This document shows, in pieces, positions 46,407 to 57,360 of a stretch of DNA of 64,000 nt. The notes below the pieces were generated by a model. The model did not search any database. It was not told the DNA's origin and saw nothing but the letters and a program-made list of their open reading frames with translations. The stretch's first letter is position 1; the number at the start of each line of letters is the position of its first letter. A program made the translations under genes and the position numbers. The stretch spans positions 138,881,319 through 138,945,318 of the forward strand of contig NC_134707.1 in assembly GCF_043290135.1 (NCBI RefSeq), given 5' to 3'. This DNA is from Rhipicephalus microplus (Eukaryota; Arthropoda; Arachnida; Ixodida; Ixodidae).

Positions 46407-48598
46407 TCATAGCTGCGGATTTTCTAGTTCCAAAGTTTCGAGTTGCAAAGTTTCAAGTTGTCGAGTTTGTAGTTGCGGAGTCGCTAGTTGTGGAGTTTCT
46501 AGTTGCGGAGTTGCTAGCTGTGGAGTTTCTAGTTGCGGAGTCTCTAATTGTGCAGTCTCTAGTTTTGGAGTCTCTATTTGTGGAGTTTCTAGTTGTGGAG
46601 TTTATAGTTGTGGAGTTTCTAGCTGTGGAGATTCTAGTTGCGGAGTTTCTAGTTGCAGAGTTTCTAGTTGCGGAGTTTCTTGTTGCAGAGTTTGTAGTTG
46701 CGGAGTTTCTTGTTGCAGAGTTTGTAGTTGTGGAGTTTCTAGTTGTGAAGTTTTAGTTGTGGAGTTTCAAGTTGTGGAATTCATAGGTGTGGAGTTTCTA
46801 GTTGTGGAGTTTCTAGTTTTCGAGTTTCTAGTTACGGAGTTTCTAGTTGTGGAGTTTTTAGTTGTGGAGATTTTACTTGAGGAGTCTCTAGTTGTTGAGT
46901 CTCTAGTTGTGGAAGATCTAGGTGTGGAGTTTCTAGTTGCGGAGTTTCTTGTTGCGGAGTTTCTAGATGTGGAGTTTCTAGTTGTGGAGTTTCTGGCTGT
47001 GGAGTTTATAGTTGCGGAGTTTCTAGTATCGGAGTTTCTAGTTGTGGAGTTTCTAGTTGTGGAGTTTCTAGTTGTAGAGTTTCTAGTTCCAAAGTCTCAA
47101 GTTGTGGAGTTTCTAGTTGTGGAGTTTCTAGTGGCGGAGTTTCTAGTTGCAGAGTTTCTAGTTGCGGAGTTTTCTAGTTGTGGAGTTTCTAGTGGCGGAG
47201 TTTCTAGTTGCGGAGCTTCAAGTTGTGGAGTTTCTAGTTGTGGAGTTTCTAGTTGTGGAGTTTGTAGTTGTGGAGTATCTAGTTGTGGGCTTTCAAGTTG
47301 TGGAGTTTCTAGTTGTGGAGTTTCTAGTTGCGGAGTTTTCTAGTCGCGGAATCTGTAGTTGAGGAGTTTCTAGTTGTGGAATTTCTAGTTACGGAGTTTC
47401 TAGTTGTGGAGCTTTTAGTTGAGGAGTCTCTAGTTGTTGAGTCTCTAGTTGTGGAATTTCTAGTTGTGGAGTTTCTAGTTGTGGAGTTTCTAGTTGTGGA
47501 ATTTCAAGTTGTGGAGTCTCTAGTGGCGGAGTGAGTTTCTAGTTGCGGAGTTTCTGGTTGTGGAGTTTCTAGTTGCGGAGCCAGTAGTTGTGGAGTTTCT
47601 AGTTGTGGAGTTTCTAGTTGTGGAGTTTCTAGTGTTTGAATTTCTAGTTGCCGAGTTCTTTAGTTGCGAAGTCTCAAGTTGTGGAGTTTCTAGCTGTGAA
47701 GTTTCTAGTTGCGGAGTTTCTAGTTGCGGAGTTTCTAGTTGTGGAGTTTTTAGTTTAGGAGTCTCTAGTTGTGGAGTCTCTAGTTGTGGAGTTTCTAGTT
47801 GTGGAGTGTCTACTTGTGGAGTTTCAAGTTGTGGAGTTTCTAGTTGTGGAGTTTCTAGTCGTGGAGTCTGTAGTTGAGGAGTATCTATTTGTTGGGTTTC
47901 AAGTTATGGAGTTTCTGGCTATGGAGTTTCTAGTTGTGGAGTTTCTAGTTGTTGAGTTTCTAGTTGCGAAGTCTCAAGTCATGGAGTTTCTAGCTGCGGA
48001 GCTTCTAGCTGCGGAGTTTCTAGTTTCGGAGCTTCAAGTGGCGGAGTTTCTAGTTGTGGAATTTGTAGTTGTGGAGTATCTAGTTTTGGTGTTTCAAGTT
48101 GTGGAGTTTCTAGCTGTGGAGTTTCTAGTTGCGGAGTTTCTAGTTTCAGAGTTTCTAGTTGCGGAGTTTCTAGTTGTGGAGTTTCTAGTTGTTGAGTTTC
48201 TAGTCGCCGAGTTCTTTAGTTGCGAAGTCTCAAGTTGTGGAGTTTCTAGCTGTGGAATTTCTTGTTGTTGAGTTTCTAGTTGCGGAGTTTCTAGTTGTGG
48301 AGTTTTTAGCTGTGGAGTCTCTAGTTGTGGAGTCTCTAGTTGTGGAGTTTCTAGTTGTGGAGTGTCTACTTGTGGAGTTTCTAGTTGTGGAGTTTATAGT
48401 TGTGGAGTTTCTATTTGTAGTTTTTATTTTTCGAGTTTGTAGTTGTAGATTTTCTAGTTGCAGAGTTCCTAAATGTGGAGTTTCTAGTTGTGGAGTTTCT
48501 TGTTGGGGTGTTTCTAGTTGTGAAGTTTCTAATTGTGGATTTTCTAGTTGCGGAATTTCTAGTTGCGAAGTTTCTAGTTGGGGAGTTTCTACTTGAAT
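46407..48598 (+). repeat. C HOR copy 3, type b (2,192 bp)
   Basis: This copy carries the type b landmark TTCATAGCTGCGG and TTCCAAAGTTTCGAG. The extra 30 bp relative to consensus is the perfect tandem duplication at 46671-46730. It shares GTTCCAAAGTCTC (near 47.09 kb) with copy 1 near 42.75 kb. Confidence 0.9.
46671..46730 (+). repeat. Perfect 30-bp tandem duplication inside C copy 3
   Basis: Two identical 30-bp blocks (46671-46700 and 46701-46730), each made of a CGGAGTTTCTTGTTG unit and a CAGAGTTTGTAGTTG unit. All other C copies have one. This is a two-monomer slippage or unequal exchange private to this copy. Confidence 0.95.
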
Positions 48599-50760
48599 TT
48601 ATAGTTGTGGATTTTCTAGTTCCACAGTTTCGAGTTGCAAAGTTTCAAGTTGTCGAGTTTGTAGTTGCGGAGTCGCTAGTTGTGGAGTTTGTAGTTGCGG
48701 AGTTGCTAGCTGTGGAGTTTCTAGTTGCGGAGTCTCTAATTGTGCAGTCTCTAGTTTTGGAGTCTCTATTTGTGGAGTTTCTAGTTGTGGAGTTTATAGT
48801 TGTGGAGTTTCTAGCTGTGGAGATTCTAGTTGCGGAGTTTCTAGTTGCAGAGTTTCTAGTTGCGGAGTTTCTTGTTGCAGAGTTTGTAGTTGTGGAGTTT
48901 CTAGTTGTGAAGTTTTAGTTGTGGAGTTTCAAGTTGTGGAATTCATAGGTGTGGAGTTTCTAGTTGTGGAGTTTCTAGTTTTCGAGTTTCTAGTTACGGA
49001 GTTTCTAGTTGTGGAGTTTTTAGTTGTGGAGATTTTACTTGAGGAGTCTCTAGTTGTTGAGTCTCTAGTTGTGGAAGATCTAGGTGTGGAGTTTCTAGTT
49101 GCGGAGTTTCTTGTTGCGGAGTTTCTAGATGTGGAGTTTCTAGTTGTGGAGTTTCTGGCTGTGGAGTTTATAGTTGCGGAGTTTCTAGTATCGGAGTTTC
49201 TAGTTGTGGAGTTTCTAGTTGTGGAGTTTCTAGTTGTAGAGTTTCTAGTTGCAAAGTCTCAAGTTGTGGAGTTTCTAGTTGTGGAGTTTCTAGTGGCGGA
49301 GTTTCTAGTTGCAGAGTTTCTAGTTGCGGAGTTTTCTAGTTGTGGAGTTTCTATTGGCGGAGTTTCTAGTTGCGGAGCTTCAAGTTGTGGAGTTTCTAGT
49401 TGTGGAGTTTCTAGTTGTGGAGTTTGTAGTTGTGGAGTATCTAGTTGTGGGCTTTCAAGTTGTGGAGTTTCTAGTTGTGGAGTTTCTAGTTGCGGAGTTT
49501 TCTAGTCGCGGAGTCTGTAGTTGAGGAGTTTCTAGTTGTGGAATTTCTAGTTACGGAGTTTCTAGTTGTGGAGCTTTTAGTTGAGGAGTCTCTAGTTGTT
49601 GAGTCTCTAGTTGTGGAATTTCTAGTTGTGGAGTTTCTAGTTGTGGAGTTTCTAGTTGTGGAATTTCAAGTTGTGGAGTCTCTAGTGGCGGAGTGAGTTT
49701 CTAGTTGCGGAGTTTCTGGTTGTGGAGTTTCTAGTTGCGGAGCCAGTAGTTGTGGAGTTTCTAGTTGTGGAGTTTCTAGTTGTGGAGTTTCTAGTGTTTG
49801 AATTTCTAGTTGCCGAGTTCTTTAGTTGCGAAGTCTCAAGTTGTGGAGTTTCTAGCTGTGAAGTTTCTAGTTGCGGAGTTTCTAGTTGCGGAGTTTCTAG
49901 TTGTGGAGTTTTTAGTTTAGGAGTCTCTAGTTGTGGAGTCTCTAGTTGTGGAGTTTCTAGTTGTGGAGTGTCTACTTGTGGAGTTTCTAGTTGTGGAGTT
50001 TCTAGTTGTGGAGTTTCTAGTCGTGGAGTCTGTAGTTGAGGAGTATCTATTTGTTGGGTTTCAAGTTATGGAGTTTCTGGCTATGGAGTTTCTAGTTGTG
50101 GAGTTTCTAGTTGTTGAGTTTCTAGTTGCGAAGTCTCAAGTCGTGGAGTTTCTAGCTGCGGAGCTTCTAGCTGCGGAGTTTCTAGTTTCGGAGCTTCAAG
50201 TGGCGGAGTTTCTAGTTGTGGAATTTGTAGTTGTGGAGTATCTAGTTTTGGTGTTTCAAGTTGTGGAGTTTCTAGCTGTGGAGTTTCTAGTTGCGGAGTT
50301 TCTAGTTTCAGAGTTTCTAGTTGCGGAGTTTCTAGTTGTGGAGTTTCTAGTTGTTGAGTTTCTAGTCGCCGAGTTCTTTAGTTGCGAAGTCTCAAGTTGT
50401 GGAGTTTCTAGCTGTGGAATTTCTTGTTGTTGAGTTTCTAGTTGCGGAGTTTCTAGTTGTGGAGTTTTTAGCTGTGGAGTCTCTAGTTGTGGAGTCTCTA
50501 GTTGTGGAGTTTCTAGTTGTGGAGTGTCTACTTGTGGAGTTTCTAGTTGTGGAGTTTCTAGTTGTGGAGTTTCTATTTGTAGTTTTTATTTTTCGAGTTT
50601 GTAGTTGTAGATTTTCCAATTGCAGAGTTCCTAGTTGTGGAGTTTCTAGTTGTGGAGTTTCTTGTTGGGGAGTTTCTAGTTGTGAAGTTTCTAATTGTGG
50701 ATTTTCTAGTTGCGGAATTTCTAGTTGCGAAGTTTCTAGTTGGGGAGTTTCTACTTGAGT
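48599..50760 (+). repeat. C HOR copy 4, type a (2,162 bp)
   Basis: Consensus length. It matches copy 2 at an offset of 4,354 bp (twice 2,162 plus the 30-bp duplication), with very few differences by eye. Confidence 0.9.
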
Positions 50761-53650
50761 TCATAGCTGCGGATTTTCTAGTTCCAAAGTTTCGAGTTGC
50801 AAAGTTTCAAGTTGTCGAGTTTGTAGTTGCGGAGTCGCTAGTTGTGGAGTTTCTAGTTGCGGAGTTGCTAGCTGTGGAGTTTCTAGTTGCGGAGTCTCTA
50901 ATTGTGCAGTCTCTAGTTTTGGAGTCTCTATTTGTGGAGTTTCTAGTTGTGGAGTTTATAGTTGTGGAGTTTCTAGCTGTGGAGATTCTAGTTGCGGAGT
51001 TTCTAGTTGCAGAGTTTCTAGTTGCGGAGTTTCTTGTTGCAGAGTTTGTAGTTGTGGAGTTTCTAGTTGTGAAGCTTTAGTTGTGGAGTTTCAAGTTGTG
51101 GAATTCATAGGTGTGGAGTTTCTAGTTGTGGAGTTTCTAGTTTTCGAGTTTCTAGTTACGGAGTTTCTAGTTGTGGAGTTTTCAGTTGTGGAGATTTTAC
51201 TTGAGGAGTCTCTAGTTGTTGAGTCTCTAGTTGTGGAAGATCTAGGTGTGGAGTTTCTAGTTGCGGAGTTTCTTGTTGCGGAGTTTCTAGATGTGGAGTT
51301 TCTAGTTGTGGAGTTTCTGGCTGTGGAGTTTATAGTTGCGGAGTTTCTAGTATCGGAGTTTCTAGTTGTGGAGTTTCTAGTTGTGGAGTTTCTAGTTGTA
51401 GAGTTTCTAGTTGCAAAGTCTCAAGTTGTGGAGTTTCTAGTTGTGGAGTTTCTAGTGGCGGAGTTTCTAGTTGCAGAGTTTCTAGTTGCGGAGTTTTCTA
51501 GTTGTGGAGTTTCTAGTGGCGGAGTTTCTAGTTGCGGAGCTTCAAGTTGTGGAGTTTCTAGTTGTGGAATTTCTAGTTGTGGAGTTTGTAGTTGTGGAGT
51601 ATCTAGTTGTGGGCTTTCAAGTTGTGGAGTTTCTAGTTGTGGAGTTTCTAGTTGCGGAGTTTTCTAGTCGCGGAGTCTGTAGTTGAGGAGTTTCTAGTTG
51701 TGGAATTTCTAGTTACGGAGTTTCTAGTTGTGGAGCTTTTAGTTGAGGAGTCTCTAGTTGTTGAGTCTCTAGTTGTGGAATTTCTAGTTGTGGAGTTTCT
51801 AGTTGTGGAGTTTCTAGTTGTGGAATTTCAAGTTGTGGAGTCTCTAGTGGCGGAGTGAGTTTCTAGTTGCGGAGTTTCTGGTTGTGGAGTTTCTAGTTGC
51901 GGAGCCAGTAGTTGTGGAGTTTCTAGTTGTGGAGTTTCTAGTTGTGGAGTTTCTAGTGTTTGAATTTCTAGTTGCCGAGTTCTTTAGTTGCGAAGTCTCA
52001 AGTTGTGGAGTTTCTAGTTGCGGAGTTTCTAGTTGTGGAGTTTTTAGTTTAGGAGTTTCTAGTTGTGGAGTTTTTAGTTTAGGAGTCTCTAGTTGTGGAG
52101 TCTCTAGTTGTGGAGTTTCTAGTTGTGGAGTGTCTACTTGTGGAGTTTCTAGTTGTGGAGTTTCTAGTTGTGGAGTTTCTAGTCGTGGAGTCTGTAGTTG
52201 AGGAGTATCTATTTGTTGGGTTTCAAGTTATGGAGTTTCTGGCTATGGAGTTTCTAGTTGTGGAGTTTCTAGTTGTTGAGTTTCTAGTTGCGAAGTCTCA
52301 AGTCGTGGAGTTTCTAGTTGTGGAGTTTCTAGTTGTGGGGTTCGTAGTTGTGGGGTTCGTAGTTGTGCAGTTTCTAGTTAAGGAGTATCTACTTGTGGAG
52401 TTTCCATTTGTGGTGTTTCTAGCTGTGGAGTTTCTAGATGCAGAGTTTCTAGTTGCGGAGTTTTCTAGTTGTGGAGATTCTAGTGGCGGAGTTTCTAGTT
52501 GCGGAGTTCCAAGTTGTGGAGTTTCTAGTTGTGGAGTTTCTAGTTGTGGAATTTGTAGTTGTGGAGCATACAGCTGTGGTGTTTCAAGTTGTGGAATTTC
52601 TAGTGGCGGAGTTTCTAGTTGTGGAGTTTCTAGTTGCGGAGTTTTCTAGTTGTGGAGTTTCTAGTTGCGGAGTTTCTAGTTGCGGAGCTTCAAGTTGTGG
52701 AGTTTCTAGTTGTGAAGTTTCTAGTTGTGGAGTTTGTAGTTGTGGGGTATCTAGTTGTGGGCTTTCAAGTTGTGGAGTTTCTAGTTGTGGAGTTTCTAGT
52801 TGCGGAGTTTTCTAGTTGCGGAGTCTGTAGTTGTGGAGTTTCTAGTTGTGGAATTTCTAGTTACGGAGTTTCTAGTTGTGGAGCTTTTAGTTGAGGAGTC
52901 TCTAGTTGTTGAGTCTGTAGTTGTGGAATTTCTAGTTGTGGAGTTTCTAGTTGTGGAATTTCAAGTTGTGGAGTCTCTAGTGGCGGAGTGAGTTTCTAGT
53001 TGCGGAGTTTCTGTTTGTGGAGTTTCTAGTTGCGGAGCCAGTAGTTGTGGAGTTTCTAGTTGTGGAGTTTCTAGTTGTGGAGTTTCTAGTGTTTGAATTT
53101 CTAGTTGCCGAGTTCTTTAGTTGCGAAGTCTCAAGTTGTGGAGTTTCTAGCTGTGAAGTTTCTGGTTTCGGAGTTTCTAGTTGCGGAGTTTCTAGTTGTG
53201 GAGTTTTTAGTTGAGGAGTCTCTAGTTGTGGGGTCTCTAGTTGTGGAGTTTCTAGTTGCGGAGTTTCTAGTTTCAGAGTTTCTAGTTGCGGAGTTTCTAG
53301 TTGTGGAGTTTCTAGTTGTTGAGTTTCTAGTCGCCGAGTTCTTTAGTTGCGAAGTCTCAAGTTGTGGAGTTTCTAGCTGTGGAATTTCTTGTTGTTGAGT
53401 TTCTAGTTGCGGAGTTTCTAGTTGTGGAGTTTTTAGCTGTGGAGTCTCTAGTTGTGGAGTCTCTAGTTGTGGAGTTTCTAGTTGTGGAGTGTCTACTTGT
53501 GGAGTTTCTAGTTGTGGAGTTTCTAGTTGTGGAGTTTCTATTTGTAGTTTTTATTTTTCGAGTTTGTAGTTGTAGATTTTCTAGTTGCAGAGTTCCTAAA
53601 TGTGGAATTTCTAGTTGCGAAGTTTCTAGTTGGGGAGTTTCTACTTGAAT
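50761..53650 (+). repeat. C HOR copy 5, type b, with a B-type patch (2,890 bp)
   Basis: The C sequence leaves for B-type at about 52,305-52,335 (from CTCAAGTCGTGG into GTGGGGTTCGTAG) and returns at about 53,260. The patch matches 36.86 to about 37.8 kb at an offset of 15,445 bp. Near 53,605 about 90 bp of C sequence is also missing (AAATGTGGAATTTC joins directly). The variants GAAGCTTTAG (HindIII site, near 51.07 kb) and GTTTTCAGTTG are shared only with copy 7. Confidence 0.85.
52305..52345. other. C-to-B recombination junction, first occurrence
   Basis: C-type CTCAAGTCGTGGAG passes into B-type GTGGGGTTCGTAGTTG. The same join recurs at about 57,352-57,395 and 58,500-58,543. In unrearranged C units CTCAAGTCGTGGAG is followed by CTAGCTGCGGAGCTTC; in unrearranged B units GTGGGGTTCG is preceded by CTCAAGTTGTTGAG. 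The exact crossover is hidden in the 15-bp consensus between them. Confidence 0.8.
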
Positions 53651-55812
53651 TTATAGTTGTGGATTTTCTAGTTCCACAGTTTCGAGTTGCAAAGTTTCAA
53701 GTTGTCGAGTTTGTAGTTGCGGAGTCGCTAGTTGTGGAGTTTGTAGTTGCGGAGTTGCTAGCTGTGGAGTTTCTAGTTGCGGAGTCTCTAATTGTGCAGT
53801 CTCTAGTTTTGGAGTCTCTATTTGTGGAGTTTCTAGTTGTGGAGTTTATAGTTGTGGAGTTTCTAGCTGTGGAGATTCTAGTTGCGGAGTTTCTAGTTGC
53901 AGAGTTTCTAGTTGCGGAGTTTCTTGTTGCAGAGTTTGTAGTTGTGGAGTTTCTAGTTGTGAAGTTTTAGTTGTGGAGTTTCAAGTTGTGGAATTCATAG
54001 GTGTGGAGTTTCTAGTTGTGGAGTTTCTAGTTTTCGAGTTTCTAGTTACGGAGTTTCTAGTTGTGGAGTTTTTAGTTGTGGAGATTTTACTTGAGGAGTC
54101 TCTAGTTGTTGAGTCTCTAGTTGTGGAAGATCTAGGTGTGGAGTTTCTAGTTGCGGAGTTTCTTGTTGCGGAGTTTCTAGATGTGGAGTTTCTAGTTGTG
54201 GAGTTTCTGGCTGTGGAGTTTATAGTTGCGGAGTTTCTAGTATCGGAGTTTCTAGTTGTGGAGTTTCTAGTTGTGGAGTTTCTAGTTGTAGAGTTTCTAG
54301 TTGCAAAGTCTCAAGTTGTGGAGTTTCTAGTTGTGGAGTTTCTAGTGGCGGAGTTTCTAGTTGCAGAGTTTCTAGTTGCGGAGTTTTCTAGTTGTGGAGT
54401 TTCTAGTGGCGGAGTTTCTAGTTGCGGAGCTTCAAGTTGTGGAGTTTCTAGTTGTGGAGTTTCTAGTTGTGGAGTTTGTAGTTGTGGAGTATCTAGTTGT
54501 GGGCTTTCAAGTTGTGGAGTTTCTAGTTGTGGAGTTTCTAGTTGCGGAGTTTTCTAGTCGCGGAGTCTGTAGTTGAGGAGTTTCTAGTTGTGGAATTTCT
54601 AGTTACGGAGTTTCTAGTTGTGGAGCTTTTAGTTGAGGAGTCTCTAGTTGTTGAGTCTCTAGTTGTGGAATTTCTAGTTGTGGAGTTTCTAGTTGTGGAG
54701 TTTCTAGTTGTGGAATTTCAAGTTGTGGAGTCTCTAGTGGCGGAGTGAGTTTCTAGTTGCGGAGTTTCTGGTTGTGGAGTTTCTAGTTGCGGAGCCAGTA
54801 GTTGTGGAGTTTCTAGTTGTGGGGTTTCTAGTTGTGGAGTTTCTAGTGTTTGAATTTCTAGTTGCCGAGTTCTTTAGTTGCGAAGTCTCAAGTTGTGGAG
54901 TTTCTAGCTGTGAAGTTTCTAGTTGCGGAGTTTCTAGTTGCGGAGTTTCTAGTTGTGGAGTTTTTAGTTTAGGAGTCTCTAGTTGTGGAGTCTCTAGTTG
55001 TGGAGTTTCTAGTTGTGGAGTGTCTACTTGTGGAGTTTCTAGTTGTGGAGTTTCTAGTTGTGGAGTTTCTAGTCGTGGAGTCTGTAGTTGAGGAGTATCT
55101 ATTTGTTGGGTTTCAAGTTATGGAGTTTCTGGCTATGGAGTTTCTAGTTGTGGAGTTTCTAGTTGTTGAGTTTCTAGTTGCGAAGTCTCAAGTCGTGGAG
55201 TTTCTAGCTGCGGAGCTTCTAGCTGCGGAGTTTCTAGTTTCGGAGCTTCAAGTGGCGGAGTTTCTAGTTGTGGAATTTGTAGTTGTGGAGTATCTAGTTT
55301 TGGTGTTTCAAGTTGTGGAGTTTCTAGCTGTGGAGTTTCTAGTTGCGGAGTTTCTAGTTTCAGAGTTTCTAGTTGCGGAGTTTCTAGTTGTGGAGTTTCT
55401 AGTTGTTGAGTTTCTAGTCGCCGAGTTCTTTAGTTGCGAAGTCTCAAGTTGTGGAGTTTCTAGCTGTGGAATTTCTTGTTGTTGAGTTTCTAGTTGCGGA
55501 GTTTCTAGTTGTGGAGTTTTTAGCTGTGGAGTCTCTAGTTGTGGAGTCTCTAGTTGTGGAGTTTCTAGTTGTGGAGTGTCTACTTGTGGAGTTTCTAGTT
55601 GTGGAGTTTCTAGTTGTGGAGTTTCTATTTGTAGTTTTTATTTTTCGAGTTTGTAGTTGTAGATTTTCTAATTGCAGAGTTCCTAGTTGTGGAGTTTCTA
55701 GTTGTGGAGTTTCTTGTTGGGGAGTTTCTAGTTGTGAAGTTTCTAATTGTGGATTTTCTAGTTGCGGAATTTCTAGTTGCGAAGTTTCTAGTTGGGGAGT
55801 TTCTACTTGAGT
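53651..55812 (+). repeat. C HOR copy 6, type a (2,162 bp)
   Basis: Consensus length, with type a landmark GAATTTATAG. No internal patch seen. Confidence 0.9.
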
Positions 55813-57360
55813 TCATAGCTGCGGATTTTCTAGTTCCAAAGTTTCGAGTTGCAAAGTTTCAAGTTGTCGAGTTTGTAGTTGCGGAGTCGCTAGTTGTGGA
55901 GTTTCTAGTTGCGGAGTTGCTAGCTGTGGAGTTTCTAGTTGCGGAGTCTCTAATTGTGCAGTCTCTAGTTTTGGAGTCTCTATTTGTGGAGTTTCTAGTT
56001 GTGGAGTTTATAGTTGTGGAGTTTCTAGCTGTGGAGATTCTAGTTGCGGAGTTTCTAGTTGCAGAGTTTCTAGTTGCGGAGTTTCTTGTTGCAGAGTTTG
56101 TAGTTGTGGAGTTTCTAGTTGTGAAGCTTTAGTTGTGGAGTTTCAAGTTGTGGAATTCATAGGTGTGGAGTTTCTAGTTGTGGAGTTTCTAGTTTTCGAG
56201 TTTCTAGTTACGGAGTTTCTAGTTGTGGAGTTTTCAGTTGTGGAGATTTTACTTGAGGAGTCTCTAGTTGTTGAGTCTCTAGTTGTGGAAGATCTAGGTG
56301 TGGAGTTTCTATTTGCGGAGTTTCTTGTTGCGGAGTTTCTAGATGTGGAGTTTCTAGTTGTGGAGTTTCTGGCTGTGGAGTTTATAGTTGCGGAGTTTCT
56401 AGTATCGGAGTTTCTAGTTGTGGAGTTTCTAGTTGTGGAGTTTCTAGTTGTAGAGTTTCTAGTTGCAAAGTCTCAAGTTGTGGAGTTTCTAGTTGTGGAG
56501 TTTCTAGTGGCGGAGTTTCTAGTTGCAGAGTTTCTAGTTGCGGAGTTTTCTAGTTGTGGAGTTTCTAGTGGCGGAGTTTCTAGTTGCGGAGCTTCAAGTT
56601 GTGGAGTTTCTAGTTGTGGAGTTTCTAGTTGTGGAGTTTGTAGTTGTGGAGTATCTAGTTGTGGGCTTTCAAGTTGTGGAGTTTCTAGTTGTGGAGTTTC
56701 TAGTTGCGGAGTTTTCTAGTCGCGGAGTCTGTAGTTGAGGAGTTTCTAGTTGTGGAATTTCTAGTTACGGAGTTTCTAGTTGTGGAGCTTTTAGTTGAGG
56801 AGTCTCTAGTTGTTGAGTCTCTAGTTGTGGAATTTCTAGTTGTGGAGTTTCTAGTTGTGGAGTTTCTAGTTGTGGAATTTCAAGTTGTGGAGTCTCTAGT
56901 GGCGGAGTGAGTTTCTAGTTGCGGAGTTTCTGGTTGTGGAGTTTCTAGTTGCGGAGCCAGTAGTTGTGGAGTTTCTAGTTGTGGAGTTTCTAGTTGTGGA
57001 GTTTCTAGTGTTTGAATTTCTAGTTGCCGAGTTCTTTAGTTGCGAAGTCTCAAGTTGTGGAGTTTCTAGCTGTGAAGTTTCTAGTTGCGGAGTTTCTAGT
57101 TGCGGAGTTTCTAGTTGTGGAGTTTTTAGTTTAGGAGTCTCTAGTTGTGGAGTCTCTAGTTGTGGAGTTTCTAGTTGTGGAGTGTCTACTTGTGGAGTTT
57201 CTAGTTGTGGAGTTTCTAGTTGTGGAGTTTCTAGTCGTGGAGTCTGTAGTTGAGGAGTATCTATTTGTTGGGTTTCAAGTTATGGAGTTTCTGGCTATGG
57301 AGTTTCTAGTTGTGGAGTTTCTAGTTGTTGAGTTTCTAGTTGCGAAGTCTCAAGTCGTGG
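55813..57360 (+). repeat. C HOR copy 7, type b, truncated by a B junction
   Basis: This copy matches copy 5 at an offset of 5,052 bp, including GAAGCTTTAG (near 56.12 kb) and GTTTTCAGTTG. It ends in the same C-to-B junction as copy 5, at about 57,355-57,390. Confidence 0.85.

Noticed and set aside
42439..56158. Idea that the regular EcoRI-bearing 2,162-bp units are tandem genes (rDNA-like or histone-like)
   Set aside because: The units are entirely 15-mer variants with no rRNA, tRNA or conserved protein sequence.
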